This document shows, piece after piece, positions 11,023 through 24,631 of a stretch of 64,000 nucleotides of DNA. Numbering within the stretch: position 1 is the first letter of the stretch; every line of letters starts with the position of its first letter. The stretch comes from Paramecium octaurelia (lineage: Eukaryota > Ciliophora > Oligohymenophorea > Peniculida > Parameciidae). Under the pieces are notes generated by a model, which saw only the letters and a list, made by a program, of their open reading frames with translations, was not told the origin of the DNA and ran no database searches. The position numbers were made by a program, and so were the translations under genes. The stretch lies in the NCBI GenBank assembly GCA_905182995.1, contig CAJJDP010000036.1, positions 202,332 to 266,331 on the forward strand, read 5' to 3'.

Positions 11023-13862
11023 ATGACTGATAACATTGAGAAGAATGAATCTATTCAAAGCTATATGAATTACTCAGAACAAAGACTGATGAATGAGGAC
11101 TCTTTTTTAAAGTAGAAACAAACACAAGAGGAGGATCCTTAAGCATTCGATTAATCTGAAACTCAGTAAGTTATCATTTATGATTAAGTTCATAAAACAA
11201 ATAGATTGATCCAATGTTGCAACAAAATGATGAGGAATAAGAATAAGAGATTCAACCCATTGAATTGAATCCGCTTTAAATATTCGAATCTAAGAAAATG
11301 GAAATCATATAAAATTGCTAAAAAAGCAAAACTCTCTACACTGATCCAGATTTCCCAATCAATAATAGTAGTTTATATAAAGACCCTTAAAAGCCTCCTG
11401 AATTTGCAAAGGATATTAAATCTGTTAAATGGGTCAGACCACATGAAATTTCTAAAGATGCTAAATTTGTTATTGATTTTGAGGGAGATTACAAATAAGG
11501 GGCTTTTGGAGAATCCTGGTTTGTAGGAGCAGTTGTCATAGTAGGACAAATGAAAAAATACAACGAAAAACAAAATAAATAAACTCAATAGTTATCTTAA
11601 CAATAAATATCTTAACTTGAAAAATTGATATTAGATTATGATCAATTTGATGAATGTGGTTTTGTAGCATTCCAATTCTTTAAAAATGGAGAATGGTAAT
11701 AAGTCATAGTTGATACCCTTCTGCCTTTTGATTAAGATAGTAAATAAATATTATTCACTCAATGTGCAAATCCATCTGAATTCTGGTTGCCATTGATGGA
11801 AAAAGCTTACTGTAAATTACATGGAAATTACGAAACTATATGTGATGGACACATTGGAGAAGGATTAGTTGATTTAACAGGAGGTATAGCTGAAATCAAT
11901 TCATTAAGAGATCCATAATTAAGCAAAATGATTGAGAATGATTAATTATGGTAAGTGTTATTGTAAACACATAAATTATAATTTTTTATGGGATGCATGA
12001 ATCACAATGAAACTAAGGGAACAAAAAATGCTGATACAGGTACTCATGGTATATTGGAAAATCATCATTATGGAATTGTGGATGTAAGAGAATTTCCTAA
12101 AGAAAAATTGAGATTGATGAGAATAAGAAATGTTTGGGGACCAGAAGGTGGATGGAATGGAGCATTTTCAGATGATTCAGAAGAGTGGGACAAACACAGA
12201 AATCTAAGAGAAGAATTAAAATTAGTATTTAAATCAAAAAAGAGTGATGGAACATGGTGGATGTCATATTAAGATTGGCATTAGCACTTCAATAAATTTT
12301 ATATATGTAAGGTATTCCCAGAAAGTTGGTAATAATATGCAATTCAAGGAAACTGGTTTGGCAAAACTTTAGGAGGCGTATGTCCTTTGAAAATGCCATC
12401 TGAAGGCTTACCTGAATATATATAAGTAGACACTGATGAAAAGTGGTTCAACAATCCTTAATATAAAATTAAAGTACATAAAGAGACTAAATTATATCTA
12501 TCATTGATGTTAGAAGATGAAAAAATAACATAACAACCTTATGTAGCTTGCAATCTAATGGTCATTGCTAACAAAGCAAGGCTAAGTAGAATTTGGGAAA
12601 GACCACCAAATTAAGATATAGTTATTGATATGAATCCTAAAGGTGACATGCCAGCTTAAAGAGAAATTACTTAATATTTGATACTCAAAAACTTTGAAGG
12701 GAAAACCTTTGGTAATTACATGGTTGTTCCCAATATGATTGTAAATGAAACTAGAAAAGAAGAGAAAAGAAACTTTATCTTAAGAATTTTTAGTTCTGAT
12801 AAAATTGATGTGGCTGAAATGCCTGAAACGTTAGAAATCCAATAAGAAGGAAGTTGGAATGAGACATCTGCAGGTGGTAAAAGGAAATATGATAACGGCA
12901 AAGAAAATCCTAATTGGTGTAAGAATCCTTAATATTTCTTGAATTTATCTGTTAGCACTCATTTAAAGATCATCTTAAGAAGATAAGGATAAGTTAAAAG
13001 GGCCAAAGGTACTAAAATTGGAATGACCATTTGCAGATTTGATAAAGCACCTACTAATTCATTAAATATCATCAAATAACAAAAAGGAGGAGGAACAAGT
13101 ATATTAATTTTATTTACTCTTTTTAGATTTAGTAAGGCTTCTAAAACAGACTTAATAATAATTGGAAGCCCCTAAGATGGTGGGAATTCAAAGAAAACTC
13201 TTGATAGGATCAAATGAAAAATTTAAATAATCTACTTACTTTAATGAAGATGTGGCAGCCTTGTATTTCCATTTCAATCCAACTGAAGGTCCTTTCATTA
13301 TAATCCCATCATTAGATTAAGAGGATCGTTCTGCCAATTATAAATTAACCAGTAATTTCATTGTTTAACTTTTATAGTTTACTCTAATTAAGAAGTAGAA
13401 TTAACGAAATTGGATGAAACCAAGAATTAAGTTCATATAGGCAAATGGGAATAGGATATTTCAGATGGTGGATGCCATCTCTATGAAGATCCTTATGAAA
13501 AAGACACTAGCAAAAGAACATGGACGATGAATCCTAAATATTCATTATAGTTTTTTGAGCCCATTCATATCACTATTACGCTTTGTATAGCAGAAAAGAA
13601 TTGGAAGTCAAAAACAAAGAATACAGTGGGAGGTATGATTGGAGTCTACTTGATTGAAAAATCAGAGAACAAGATTACAACATAATAGATTGTGAGAGTT
13701 CCTAATTTCTTACCAATCAACGAAATTTAAGAAGAATTTGATCTATAACCAACCAAGAATGGTTATTATATAATGCCAACAACCTATCAATCTAAAATAC
13801 ATGGATAATTTATTTTGGCAGTTTAAGGAGACAAAGAATTTACATTATAAGCATTAAAATGA
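11023..13862 (+). CDS. Calpain-like protein with Ser at the catalytic Cys position
   Basis: About 916 aa after removing introns near 11170-11205 (probably 35 nt), 13099-13126 and 13352-13377. The calpain catalytic domain is clear. The nucleophile motif reads QGAFGESWFVGA where active calpains have GDCWF, so the Cys is Ser. The His loop (ENHHYGIVDVREF) and Asn motif (RNVWGPEGGWNGAFSD) are intact. Several beta-sandwich CBSW/C2-like repeats follow (GSWNETSAGG, GPFIIIPSLDQED, GKWEQDISDGG). Calpains are cytosolic Ca-dependent cysteine proteases. Cys-less forms in protists are thought to be scaffolds or regulators, so a non-proteolytic role is likely. No EF-hand domain is seen at the C-terminus. 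Confidence 0.9.
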
Positions 13863-14386
13863 AATATATCAAATAAATTTTATCATAGATTTATTCTTTA
13901 TTAATTACTTTTAATTATCAGTTATTACCCATCATTTAATTTGACTACATCCATATTATATCTATATCTGTTTAAAATACAATAATAATTATTATTATTA
14001 TTCATACACATTTTTGTTATTGATTTATATATTGTGATATACTCTTATTCAAAAATGAAATAAATATATATACTAATCTTGATTGCAATTAAAATGCAAT
14101 CAAAAACAAAGTAGTTAATTAATTATTTATTCAAAAAACTCGATTTCTTTTAAATTCTCTATTAAGATTTAGTTAAATAGATCATTTAAATATTTATTAT
14201 ACAATAAAAAGATTAATTTTTCACCCAAGTAGGTAGTTATAAACTTTTCCATAAATATATACTTATGATATGACGCATATGATTAGTATTTTATAAATCT
14301 ATAAATTTAAGGCAATTAATTGAATTTTAATCTAAATAGTATTGCATAACTTATTTAATTATAAATAAAAGTGATTTATAACACAA
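13863..14386. other. Intergenic, nothing recognised
   Basis: AT-rich spacer between co-directional genes, with a short AAT/ATT-rich tract near 13980-14003. No plausible coding frame. Confidence 0.55.
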
Positions 14387-15861
14387 ATGAGTAATGAAGC
14401 AGTGGCTGGATTTATAGTTACAAAAACCATATAGTAAAATCCTTTGAGATATTATGATGCTAATTTCAATGATTATCGTGATAAAAACATGATTATGTAT
14501 ATTTAGAAGAAATATGCAGATCTAAAAAGTAAAGTTTAAATTTCCTGTAGAACGAACTGGAGTGAAAATTTTACCAAAACAAACCTTTGCTAATACTTAA
14601 TTATAAGTGAAATTGAAGGCTTAAGAAGGCAACAAGGATTATTAAGGAAATTATGAATTGTAACCTGAAGTAGTAGAAATCATGCAAAGGGTTCTTGACA
14701 AAGAATAATTGGAAAACTTATTAAATTTTTAAGTGATACCTAAAAGATCTAAGAATTGGAAGAGAAAACCAATATCAGTTTAATAAAAATTAGCAATGTT
14801 GATGAATGACAAGATAGAATAGGCTTAATTGGATGATCTTTATAAATGTTACAAACGGTAAAATCTGAAACAAAATGTAATTTAAAAAATGAAATTTAGC
14901 TTAAAGAAGTAAAGACATCTGCATCCATGAAAAACACAAAAGATGCAAACAAAAGTATTGGGAAACACAAAGGATATTAAAATATTGAATTAGAGGACTA
15001 GGAACAAGTTAATTTTTTTATGAAAAAACTTTGTGAAGATTAAAATCTAAATGCTTGCACAGTTTTGGATATCTAAAATAGTAAATGTGAAGTTTAATTG
15101 TAATTTTAGATGAATTAACTTTTAAAGAAGATTAATGTGATGAAATGGAGAGGTGGAGAAATATAGTGTAAAAAAGAATCACATAAGAATAGTTATTAGA
15201 AATCATGCGTGAAGAAGAGTTAAAACAAAATAAAGAACTAGTCAAGATTTTCAAAGAAACAAGAATAGATTAATTTGATCCTGACTTTTTCAAAAGCAAA
15301 GTCAAAATGACAACTATGAAAAGAGTCAATTAAGCATAAGATTCTTAATATCATAAGTTCTTTGTTTCAACTGAAACTTAAGCTAATGGTTTAAGTTAAG
15401 AAGATTTTAGAAGAAAAACCCAATAGTATCAATCTCCAAAAAGTCACTTCATGGAAAATCTAAGCAAAGTCTCAAGGACTACAAGACCATAGACTAGCGT
15501 TAGTAGAACACTAAAAACTTAGACAAGTATAAAGACGGAGATAGAATTCAATAAATTCTTAAAACAATGCGATGTGGTTGAGACCAACTTCAAAAAAGAA
15601 AAGCATTTGTTGAAAGAGAAGTTTAGTTCTCTTGATAATATAATGGAAAAGGCTAGTCAATACTTATCAATGGATAAACCTTAATTTGAGAGAGAGCCTA
15701 ATTAAGATTTTGAGAAATTCAAGAAACAAAGACAATTTAAGAAGAAATTTGTGACATATTTGATCGACAAAGTGGAAAAGTAATCTGATTTGTTGAGTGA
15801 AAAAATAAAGTAATCATCATCAAAGTAATTCATTGAGAGAATTCTATCAGAAGAATAATGA
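14387..15861 (+). CDS. Basic, Q/K-rich helical protein (468 aa)
   Basis: Three introns (22, 23 and 23 nt; donors near 14531, 14877 and 15089) restore a frame of 469 codons ending at TGA 15859-15861. The N-terminus reads NPLRYYDANFNDYRD, then alternating helical and basic segments (EEELKQNKELVKIFKE, SKVSRTTRPQTSVSRTLK). No known domain, signal peptide or membrane helix. The composition suggests a filament- or microtubule-associated protein, which is inference only. It converges tail to tail on the importin gene, leaving about 40 bp. Confidence 0.72.
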
Positions 15862-15903
15862 TGTATGTAAATATAAACAATTTTTTATTAATATTCAAAT
15901 TAA

Positions 15904-18900
15904 TCAGAAATTAAGCTTGATATGTTTCTATAATAGATTGATATCTTCTTTAAGCAAATTTTTAAGACAGAATTTTAAATAATCTGGGTCATTCTTAATC
16001 AAGTTTTAGAAAAATTCCTTAAGGGCTTCCTAAAATTAATTAAATTAAAGAAAGTACCACTAAATTGATATTTAAACAAGGATCTTTAAGATAAGTTAAA
16101 TCTTCTTCAGTAGTTTCATCACATTCTTCTCCAACTTCCTAATTAAAATCTAGGAATTCACTCATATACAACGTTGACCCAGTTTCAAGATCTGCTAATC
16201 CCTTGTCTTTCTTTTCCTTTGGATCCAATGACTTAATTTAAACAAATAAATACAGCAAATCTTTCTGCTATGTCTTATTCTTCATCATCCTTGATCTTTT
16301 CAATTTCAACATCAACTTAATCTTGGAATTAATCTCTTTTGATCACTTCATCATCATCATCTTCCACTTCTAATCTTTCATCTTCTTATTTGATATCGTT
16401 GTTATTTTGAGAATGAGGAGTGATTTCATTATCCAGACATCTAATCAATAAGGACAATATTTTGAATGGGGCATAGACATCTAAATAATAATAAATACAA
16501 TAGTTATACCACTATTAATATTTTGATGACTTGGGTTGTAGCCTATAACTAATAGATTTTCTAAGGTCTTATCTTTTAATAAGAATAGTTTCATCAGAGC
16601 AGAGAAGGTGGCATTTTTTGTACCTTTTCCTCTAAACAAAGGTTACTACAATAACCATTTATCTATAAGGACTTTGAGAGCCATTCTGTTATCGATACTC
16701 CATGATGTCAGGAAATTGATTGACTCTTTTGGTTTTTCAATAATCATTCTGGCATACACCAACACTAAAGATTAGACAGTAGATGGCATTCTAGATCTAT
16801 ATATCTTGAAGACAACAGATTTTAATAAAAGGATGTCTGGATTTCCATCTAATAAGTTGTTTATTGTGATCATCACTAAATTTCCAGCAAATAATGAAGC
16901 TGATTCATTAGCAGAATTCTGTGGCACTTCCAATAATTTAAGATTTACCTTCATCACATCTTGGACTAGATTCCTTAAATTAATTTATGCAATTACATTT
17001 TTAGTATTTGTCCAGTTTCAATAATGATGAAGTTTTTTAAACACTAACTAGTGTGGACTTATAATTGTGGATCTTCATTAATCAGAATTAGATTAACCAT
17101 AGAAGGTAATAAATTAATAAATGCTTCTTAAGCCTTGTTGTCAGAGCAATACTTGATGAAAATTGATGTAAGATGCATTATTGCACTCATTAATCCAATG
17201 TCTGTTGGCTTCATTTTACTTTTATCCTAAATCTTATTCATGTCTTCATAAAACACTTAAAAGCAATCCATAATAAATGGACAGAATACCTAATGATACT
17301 ATTAATATTATTTACATCAAAAATATGTGGATAAGCATCTTTGCATTGACAAATCCTCATAATTAATTCATTAAACTGTTTGATAACAATTGATTCAGTA
17401 TGGAATATACTGAAAAAGGATAATAAAATCTTTGATCCATTCTTAGCCAAAGTAGTAGCTAGAATAGATGAAAATCTAACTAAATGAATAGTTGATTCCA
17501 AGACATAAATAATTTGATCCTGACTAGCCTCTTGTAATACTTACAATATTAAATCCATTATTTCAGCCTTATATTGAAAGGGAATGTTGTATTTATTTAT
17601 TTTGGTGGCATAACTAAAATTAAGCAAGTACTTACTTTCCTAAAGCTTTTACTGATACTATTTTTAATGTAATTGGATATTAAGATTTTAGATAATTAAG
17701 GACCGATTCAAAGAAAGGAACTAGTAATTCTTTAAATTAATGACTAATCAATTCAGAGTATTTTGTTGTACTCCAAATAGCTCTAGCTTGTAGACTACTT
17801 GAATCTATATTGAAATTAATAAATTTTATTACTTTTTCTTTCCAATTCAATGAGTATATTCTGCATGCACTTTTTAATATCGAAGGTGCTCTCATGTTTT
17901 TATTGGAATACAATAATATCTTCTGAGAAACTACCTAATAACAGATATCCAGTTTCTTTTCGTTTTTGAATAAAGGATTTTAAGTAGAATGAATTAGTAA
18001 CATATATAGCTGAACTCTTCATGAATTACATTACGCTATCTTGATCAAAATCTTTAGATTGTTGTCCTTTCAATTCTTGGAAATTCAATTTTGATATTAT
18101 CTATTGAGCCAATTCAATGAACTCTTTTTCATCACGATTCAATATCAATTTCTCGCCTACCATCAATATCTACTGGACAAAGGTGTCTCCATATTTTTCG
18201 ATGATGTCATTAATCAATCTCAAAGCTAGGGTCCTAACACTTTTCTACAACAACTCCTCTTCGTCATTGAGAATAAAGTAACTAGGGTCTTTAACCCATT
18301 ACCTTTCCTAATCTTTGGTGGCAATCAAAAATGTTGCCAAAGTATTCAATAATGGGAACGTACCAAACTTAATTAGGTTATATAAAGCAGGTTTAGTAAC
18401 TAAGATAGTAATCAGTTCAATTGAATAGGCACAGAGACCCTCAATATGATTATCATAATCATCATCTTCATTTAAATATTTATATTCGATATCTAAAATT
18501 CCATATTTTATGAATACCATTTTGCAAATTGATAATTCTCTAATTAGTCTAAGGCAATTCTTTGGATTCATCTGAAAACAAATTGTCAATATGTTCAATG
18601 TCAATTTGGTATACTATATGACCAACATATAATTAGGTTATCGAATTGAAAAATTTCCAAACTGGAATCAATGACAATGACAATGATTTTCTACTGTAAA
18701 CACCGAAGTCTCTAAAAACTACAATCAAAATCTTCAACACTAATTTCTTGATGAAAATATGTGATTTTGGAGATGTTTGCAATGCAGATAAAAATAAAGA
18801 CTAAATAATGCATATAAGATCTTACCATCCATATTTAAAATGTTGAATCTAGACATTTGTTTACAAAAGAGTTATCAGTTCCATCTGCAAACGATATCGA

Positions 18901-19505
18901 CCTAAACACCAAATAAACTAATAAGAGGATTTTCTCTCTTAGTTTCTCATTCAATTCTGGCTAAGCAAATATACTGAATCCTTTCTCGAGGACTGATGGG
19001 ACGATCTCTTTACATAAGCCTTATTATTCTCCATTGGTTTCACTCAGCCTTCCAAATAATTGCAAAAATAGCTCAAGACTTGATTCTATGGCATTAAAGT
19101 CATCCATCCAATTCAACAATTCAATCAAAGGATTGGGCCAAATATGACTTGGGTCAAGGCAAATGATTTACACTATAATGGATGACTAACATCATATATT
19201 AATTAAATTACAATTAACTCAATAATAGGCATATTTGAAACATTCATAACCAGTCCATTCAACAGAAGTTCGCGTATCACTTTTCTTGATGGCTATATTG
19301 ATTCCCATTATTCAATCAAAACCCCCTTCAACAGTATACCAATCTTTAATCTTATTTCGACTGGATATTCAGGAGACACCATCATTTTAGTACTCTCAAC
19401 CATAAAATTGGGATAAGCAGTATGAAGGATTTCATATGCATTTTACAAATTTTCTAACGCTTACACAAAGACTTAAAGAGTTATTTCTGGTGTAGCTTCA
19501 GCCAT
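15904..19505 (-). CDS. Importin-7/8-like karyopherin beta
   Basis: A long multi-intron gene from ATG 19505 to TGA 15904-15906. The N-terminal importin-N region reads LENLQNAYEILHTAYP then PVEIRLKIGILLKGVLIEQW, as in RanGTP-binding importin beta proteins. Helical HEAT-type repeats follow throughout. Near the end lie an acidic stretch of Glu/Asp and a terminal segment KNDPDYLKFCLKNLL matching the extreme C-terminus of importin-7/8. Such receptors carry ribosomal proteins, histones and signalling proteins through nuclear pores. At least several 25-28 nt introns are visible (for example near 16060, 18800-18825 and 19175-19200). I checked the frame in the N-terminal and C-terminal thirds, not at every junction. 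Confidence 0.82.
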
Positions 19506-19784
19506 TTTAAATTTTATATAATATATATTATTTATTTCTTGATCTAACAATCGCTAATATATGCTTTTCACACTCCCTGTGTTTATGCAACTCTCCTGAA
19601 CTGTATTATTGGAGGTCCTCTTTTTTCTAATATTAATTAATTAATGACGACCTATTTCTTATACTTTGAGAATTTAATAATATTCTCAAATAATATCATA
19701 TTAATGTAAGATAATAGTATATTCGGAATCATTTAAGAATCTAATTGGAATTCTGTGTGTTTTACCCTCAAATGTCAGAGATTA

Positions 19785-20727
19785 TATGTTTGCAGCCATC
19801 AAACTCCTACCAGGAACACTATTCAAATGACCAACAGGAATAGTATTAATGTATAGGATAAATGGATCAAGTACATAAATATTAACACTTACACTCATGA
19901 TACTGGGTAAAGCATTTTTTAATTTTAGATTAATCTATTGATAATACCTTTTTGGTCATTTTTTTAGCCTTGTGTGATTTCTTTTATTTTATTAATCAAA
20001 GATAAATTCAGTTAAAATTATAAGTCCTTTATTTCAAACTTGGACACCTTAAATATTGGATGATTGGCGATTTGGATTAGAATAGAATCCTGGAATTTAG
20101 AATGTAGACTTAAAAATATATTTTTACGAACCATTATTAGACAGTTATTAAGTGTATCATTTGCTGAAAACTAATATACTACTTATTAGACATTATCAAT
20201 AAACATGATTCTATTCAGTTTTTGCTTTATGAGGCCTATTACTCATTATATCAGAGAAGATTTTATGTTATAAACATGGGATATCATAGCAAAAAACTTT
20301 GGGTTTATGTTTGTTTGGGGAGATATTGTATATTTACTTCATCTCTCTTGTATTGGAGGATGGTGCTTGGGAGATTTTGTGTAAAATAGTTCAACCATTT
20401 ATCTGATACTCATCACATTATTACATTTGACTTCATTGTATATGAACAGAGATTCTAATTGGCTAAAGGATAGATACAGAAGACTTGGAGATTAAGCAAT
20501 AATATGAAATCAAAAAACATAAATATTATAAAATAAATTATTAATTAGGGGATAGTGCGGTATATTGAGACATCTCAATTACACAGGAGAAATTTGGTTT
20601 ATCTTTCTATTGCTACGTTTGGAGAACTCAAAGAGATGATAAGTTTTGCAAAGAAAAATATGGTAAAATCTGGTAAGAGAATGGTTAAATAGCTAAATCT
20701 AAGATAATCCATTTATATTTTGAATGA
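19785..20727 (+). pseudogene. Relic of a sterol C-14/delta-7 reductase (ERG24/DHCR7 family)
   Basis: Conserved blocks of the ERG4/ERG24 family occur in the right order: LLPGTLFK then YRING near 19800-19860, GDWRFGLEQNPGIQNVDLK near 20065-20115, TWDIIAKNFGFMFVWGDI at about 20275-20330, GILRHLNYTGEIWFIF near 20558-20610, and RDDKFCKEKYGKIWQE at 20630-20690. In-frame TGA codons (for example 19828-19830) and frame changes between blocks cannot all be removed by short introns, and the segment between the last two blocks is too short. These enzymes are NADPH-dependent ER membrane reductases of sterol synthesis. I read this as a decayed gene; a badly resolved multi-exon gene is less likely. Confidence 0.75.
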
Positions 20728-20806
20728 TCATTATTATTAATTATTATATTTATCATATTTATTATCAATTTTATAAAATAATTTTTTTATTTATCCTATA
20801 GTAGTG

Positions 20807-23223
20807 TCATTTTTTGTTTTTTTTTAACTGTTTTTATATACCTAATTCTTTAAACTAAGTACAGATGGTCTTTACCAAATTTCTGATAATTATTTTGTCA
20901 TCTGGCAATTCGTTAGTGATTTTAAAGCTCTAATGATCAATTATGGTTCTGATATCTGTTCCTTACTTGGGATAATTGGAATATTTTCCCCATCTTGAAC
21001 CTTTATTTTTTTAATAAGTAACTTACTCTCTACTTAATCAGTTATTTCCAATTTGTTCAATTCCATTTATTTAGTTAAATATTCCTATAATCTGTAATTC
21101 TTATTAATTTAAAGACTGAATTTCTAAGTTTTATTTTTTATTCCTAAGTATGTGATTAATTCTGGTAGAGGAACCTCATTATCGATTAAAGTAATTAATC
21201 CAGACAGTATAAATAATTTCAAACCTTCTTTATCTAATTTTTTCGACTATGGCATTTGTTGTTTTTATGTACATGATAGTTATTTTTTTGATCGATGACT
21301 TACTTTTCTTACATCAATATTAGGAATATTCTATTAAATTTAACAGGTGTATAATTACAAGCTTTCTATTATTTTTATAATATTTTCCAAAATGGGCTCA
21401 TCATTAATTTAAGTCTTATTAGTTCTTATTTTAGGAAGCAATACTAATTTGTCCTTCAATTACTCTTTGGCTTTTTCAATTTTCTAGTAATTCTACATCA
21501 CTTAAATTAATTGGTTTTAGATGCTATCCTTTTAATTCTGAACTACAATTAGTATTTTTTCAATAAGAACAACATCTCTACCAAATTGATTGTCTAAATG
21601 AAATTATTATAAAAAAATTTCAAAATCCTCTAATTCCTTAGTAGCAGTATCAGGTAACTCCAAAAAAGATTCTAATTATACTTATTCTATTTTAGGTTTC
21701 AATCGATTTTCTTATTATAAATAAGGTATTAACCTTTATTTTGAAGGCAATATTTGAACAGAATTTTAACTAATTATCTAACCTTCAACTATTTTTTCTT
21801 TATGTTTTTTGAACCACAAACAAGTCAAAATTTCTGGAATTGGTATTTCCTATTCTATTGATTCGATTAATATCAATTTTACAACAAGTTTAAGCAACCG
21901 ATAATATCTTTTTTAACATTTAATAGGCTTGCTTTCATTATCGATATCACTCTAATAATTTGAATATGCGTAATTCTTTATTTCAATTTCATTTTTTATT
22001 TCTGCCTTTTTAGTCTCATCATAAATCAAAAGTAGTGTCTCCAATTTTTCAATAAATTGTTTAACGATTCTAAAATGAGCATCAGCTTCTTATATTCTTG
22101 ATAATCTTTTTATTTAATTTTTTAATTAAGGATATTTGACCAATTAAGTTATTTTTGATTTGAGAGATTCTTATTATTGAACTACCAAGTCTATCATTCT
22201 TATTAATAGATGATATTCAGTTATTTTAATCTTTTGTCTTCCATTATTTAATTCTTAATTGCACTTTAATTCTTCTGTATTTTCTTCCTTTATGTTTTTT
22301 GTTTCTGATTAATTTTGTTGAGCCTCATTGTATGAGTGATAATAAAATGCACATATATTCAACATATCTTGATTAGGATTAAACGTTAAGTTCATTCCAT
22401 TTCCTCTATTTTTTAATTCAGCACAAAGTATGATTTCAGGAATTGCAATTTTCTCTTAAATCAACCAATTTACAATCACCTTAATCTTCTCTTTATTTAA
22501 AGAACTTATAACTAATGGCTAAACCTATGGAGTTACATCAAAACCTTCTGACTGAGTTTTTTAACCTGATAATTGCTATGCAGTTTCTGAGCATTCTATT
22601 TTAATGGATTTATTTCCTTAAGGATAGATATTTAAATAGTTAGATTACAGTAATTAGATTGATTCAAAGAGTTTATATTTGATTTAATTTTCAGGTTATT
22701 CTGAATTTTTCAAATCTAAATTTTATGGAAATTAAAACTACTTATCTTAAAATATTGATTGAAGTTCTTGATTAATTTAAGGGTTATTTATTTATTCTTA
22801 AAGCAATTCTAATTATCTTAAAAATATTTCTTAAACTTAATTCAAGTGAGTTTTGAATATCTCTTTTATTAAGTGTTCATAATAGTCTGTAAAGTATTCA
22901 GAATCATTCTAATTATGGTTAATAAGATCCTCGATTTACAGTTAATCAGCGATATCTTTCAGGGTTGGATTTACTGCTAATTGTTCTACCAAAATGTAGT
23001 TAGGTTGAAAGAAAAATGAGGATGGTTCATTATTATTGAAATTTAAGGTAATATAATGAAGAGTATTTGGACATGTTATATGGTTTAGGTTGGTGTATTT
23101 GAGTAAAATACACCCCACTTCTTAATAAACTATTTCAAATATTGATGGTTCTTCATCTTTTTAATAAACTTCATCATCATCAAGAAATATCTCATCTTAA
23201 TAGACGTCCCCTTATTAATACAT
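20807..23223 (-). CDS. Unknown protein with three internal EIPxPE-type repeats (796 aa)
   Basis: One frame of 797 codons with a single 26-nt intron near the 3' end (about 20975-21000); the spliced length is an exact multiple of three. Three segments repeat a helix-turn pattern ending in a proline motif: IVNWLIQEKIAIPEIILCAE, LVVKLILIESIEQEIPIPEI and LFILSGLITLIDNEVPLPEL, each followed by a short charged (K/R)-rich stretch. Between them are long polar helices. No signal peptide or obvious membrane segment. No known family recognised. The N-terminus is uncertain: upstream in-frame sequence is open to a TGA near 23288, and 23223 is the first in-frame ATG. The last 37 residues are basic. Confidence 0.75.
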
Positions 23224-23654
23224 TTTATTATGTAAAATTATATCCAAAAATTTGCATCCAAATTTACAAATAAATAGCAGGAAATTTCTAAATCATTTCA
23301 AATATCTTTCTTCTTGGAATTCAATTAAAATCTCTTCCTGAGTAATTAAAGATTTCATAAGTATCATTCACATTCATATTTTGAATTCAACATCTTAATT
23401 TAATATAAAAATAAATAAATTTATTCTCTCATTATCTCTAATAGATAAGTTCAATTTATTTTAAGTTACTTTTTGCATCTAACTTCCTCTTTAAAACATC
23501 ATAAAAATTATGGATTCAAAAATTTTAGAAAATCAGAAGATGGCTTAATAATTTAGATATAGATATATTAAATATTGAATTTAATTTCTAACTCATCAAA
23601 GTAAGAAATTATAAATGAAGAATAAAATATTTTTTATAAAAATTAATATTATAT
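23224..23654. other. Intergenic, divergent promoters
   Basis: AT-rich region between two divergently transcribed genes. No separate gene is seen; part could belong to the 5' end of the minus-strand gene. Confidence 0.45.
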
Positions 23655-24245
23655 ATGAACCTAGACTACACTAAAATATAAGACAATGTCAATAAATATC
23701 GATATGGTGTGAAGATAGGTAACTATAATGAGGAAACTTTTGGAATGGATATGACTTAAGTATATTTCATGATTGAATATAAAATTAGAATGCTCATAAA
23801 ATACCCAATAGTACAATGAAAGCTACTTATGGTCTATAAAATACTTTACTTAATATGCCTAGATAATAAGAAACAGAAGCTGAGAAAGAATATTATGAAT
23901 AAACAACTTTCAGTCATGGTGGGTTACAGAATCATTTATTAGTTGGCCATGGTTAGTAATCCTATGTAAATAAATGAATTAAATAAATAGTTTGAAACAA
24001 GATAATTAACATCAACTTATGATCTATCTCATAATCAGCAAGTCAAACCTTAAGTGTAAATACATTCAAAATATGAACCCAATAAAACCCAATTTTAATC
24101 ACAATAAAAAAAAGTTGATGTGACAGATAAAGTTCAACATTTAGTTCCAGATTTATAATAAGCAAACTAAGAAAGACTAGTAAAAAAGAAAGAATTTACA
24201 AATACATTTAACGACAATTATAAAAAAATTCCTTTAAGAAAATGA
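23655..24245 (+). CDS. Small axonemal-type protein (178 aa)
   Basis: Two introns (29 and 25 nt) give 179 codons including the TGA at 24243-24245. The start MNLDYTKIQDNVNKYRYGVK is followed by IGNYNEETFG and a long basic Q/K-rich region. Short proteins with Gly-Asn-Trp/Tyr-Asn-Glu-Glu turns and no globular domain are typical of microtubule inner proteins of cilia. I cannot assign it to a named family, so the axonemal role is inference from style only. Confidence 0.65.
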
Positions 24246-24631
24246 ATTTATATAGTATAAGAAATTTAGCATAAATTTTATATTCATTATAAATATTATA
24301 TCATAATGAGAGATTTTTCTATAATTTTCACTAAAAGTAATGGAAATAACATTTATAATCATAAGAATTAAATAAAATTGAATTAATGTTGTAATATTAT
24401 AACATAAGAAATAGCAATTCTACATTCCAAAAATATTCAGAGATATCGAAGTCTAATTATCATTGGAATTAGAGGCTTTAAATATGTCTTTAATATTTTA
24501 TCAAATCGAATATATACAAATTGATAATAAGGAACAAACAAAAAATAATGAAGCCTTATAAATGATGATTCTAATAATTAGAATGCAAACAGAGTAGATT
24601 TATAATATTGTACTTATGCTAAAATATTATT
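24246..24631. other. Intergenic, one weak ORF only
   Basis: A 72-codon TGA-only frame (24306-24524, +) is present but has no recognisable features. Otherwise AT-rich spacer between convergent genes. Confidence 0.45.

Noticed and set aside
21240-21310. Frameshift inside the EIPxPE repeat protein
   Set aside because: It came from an extra base in my own reading across a line break; re-reading shows a continuous frame.
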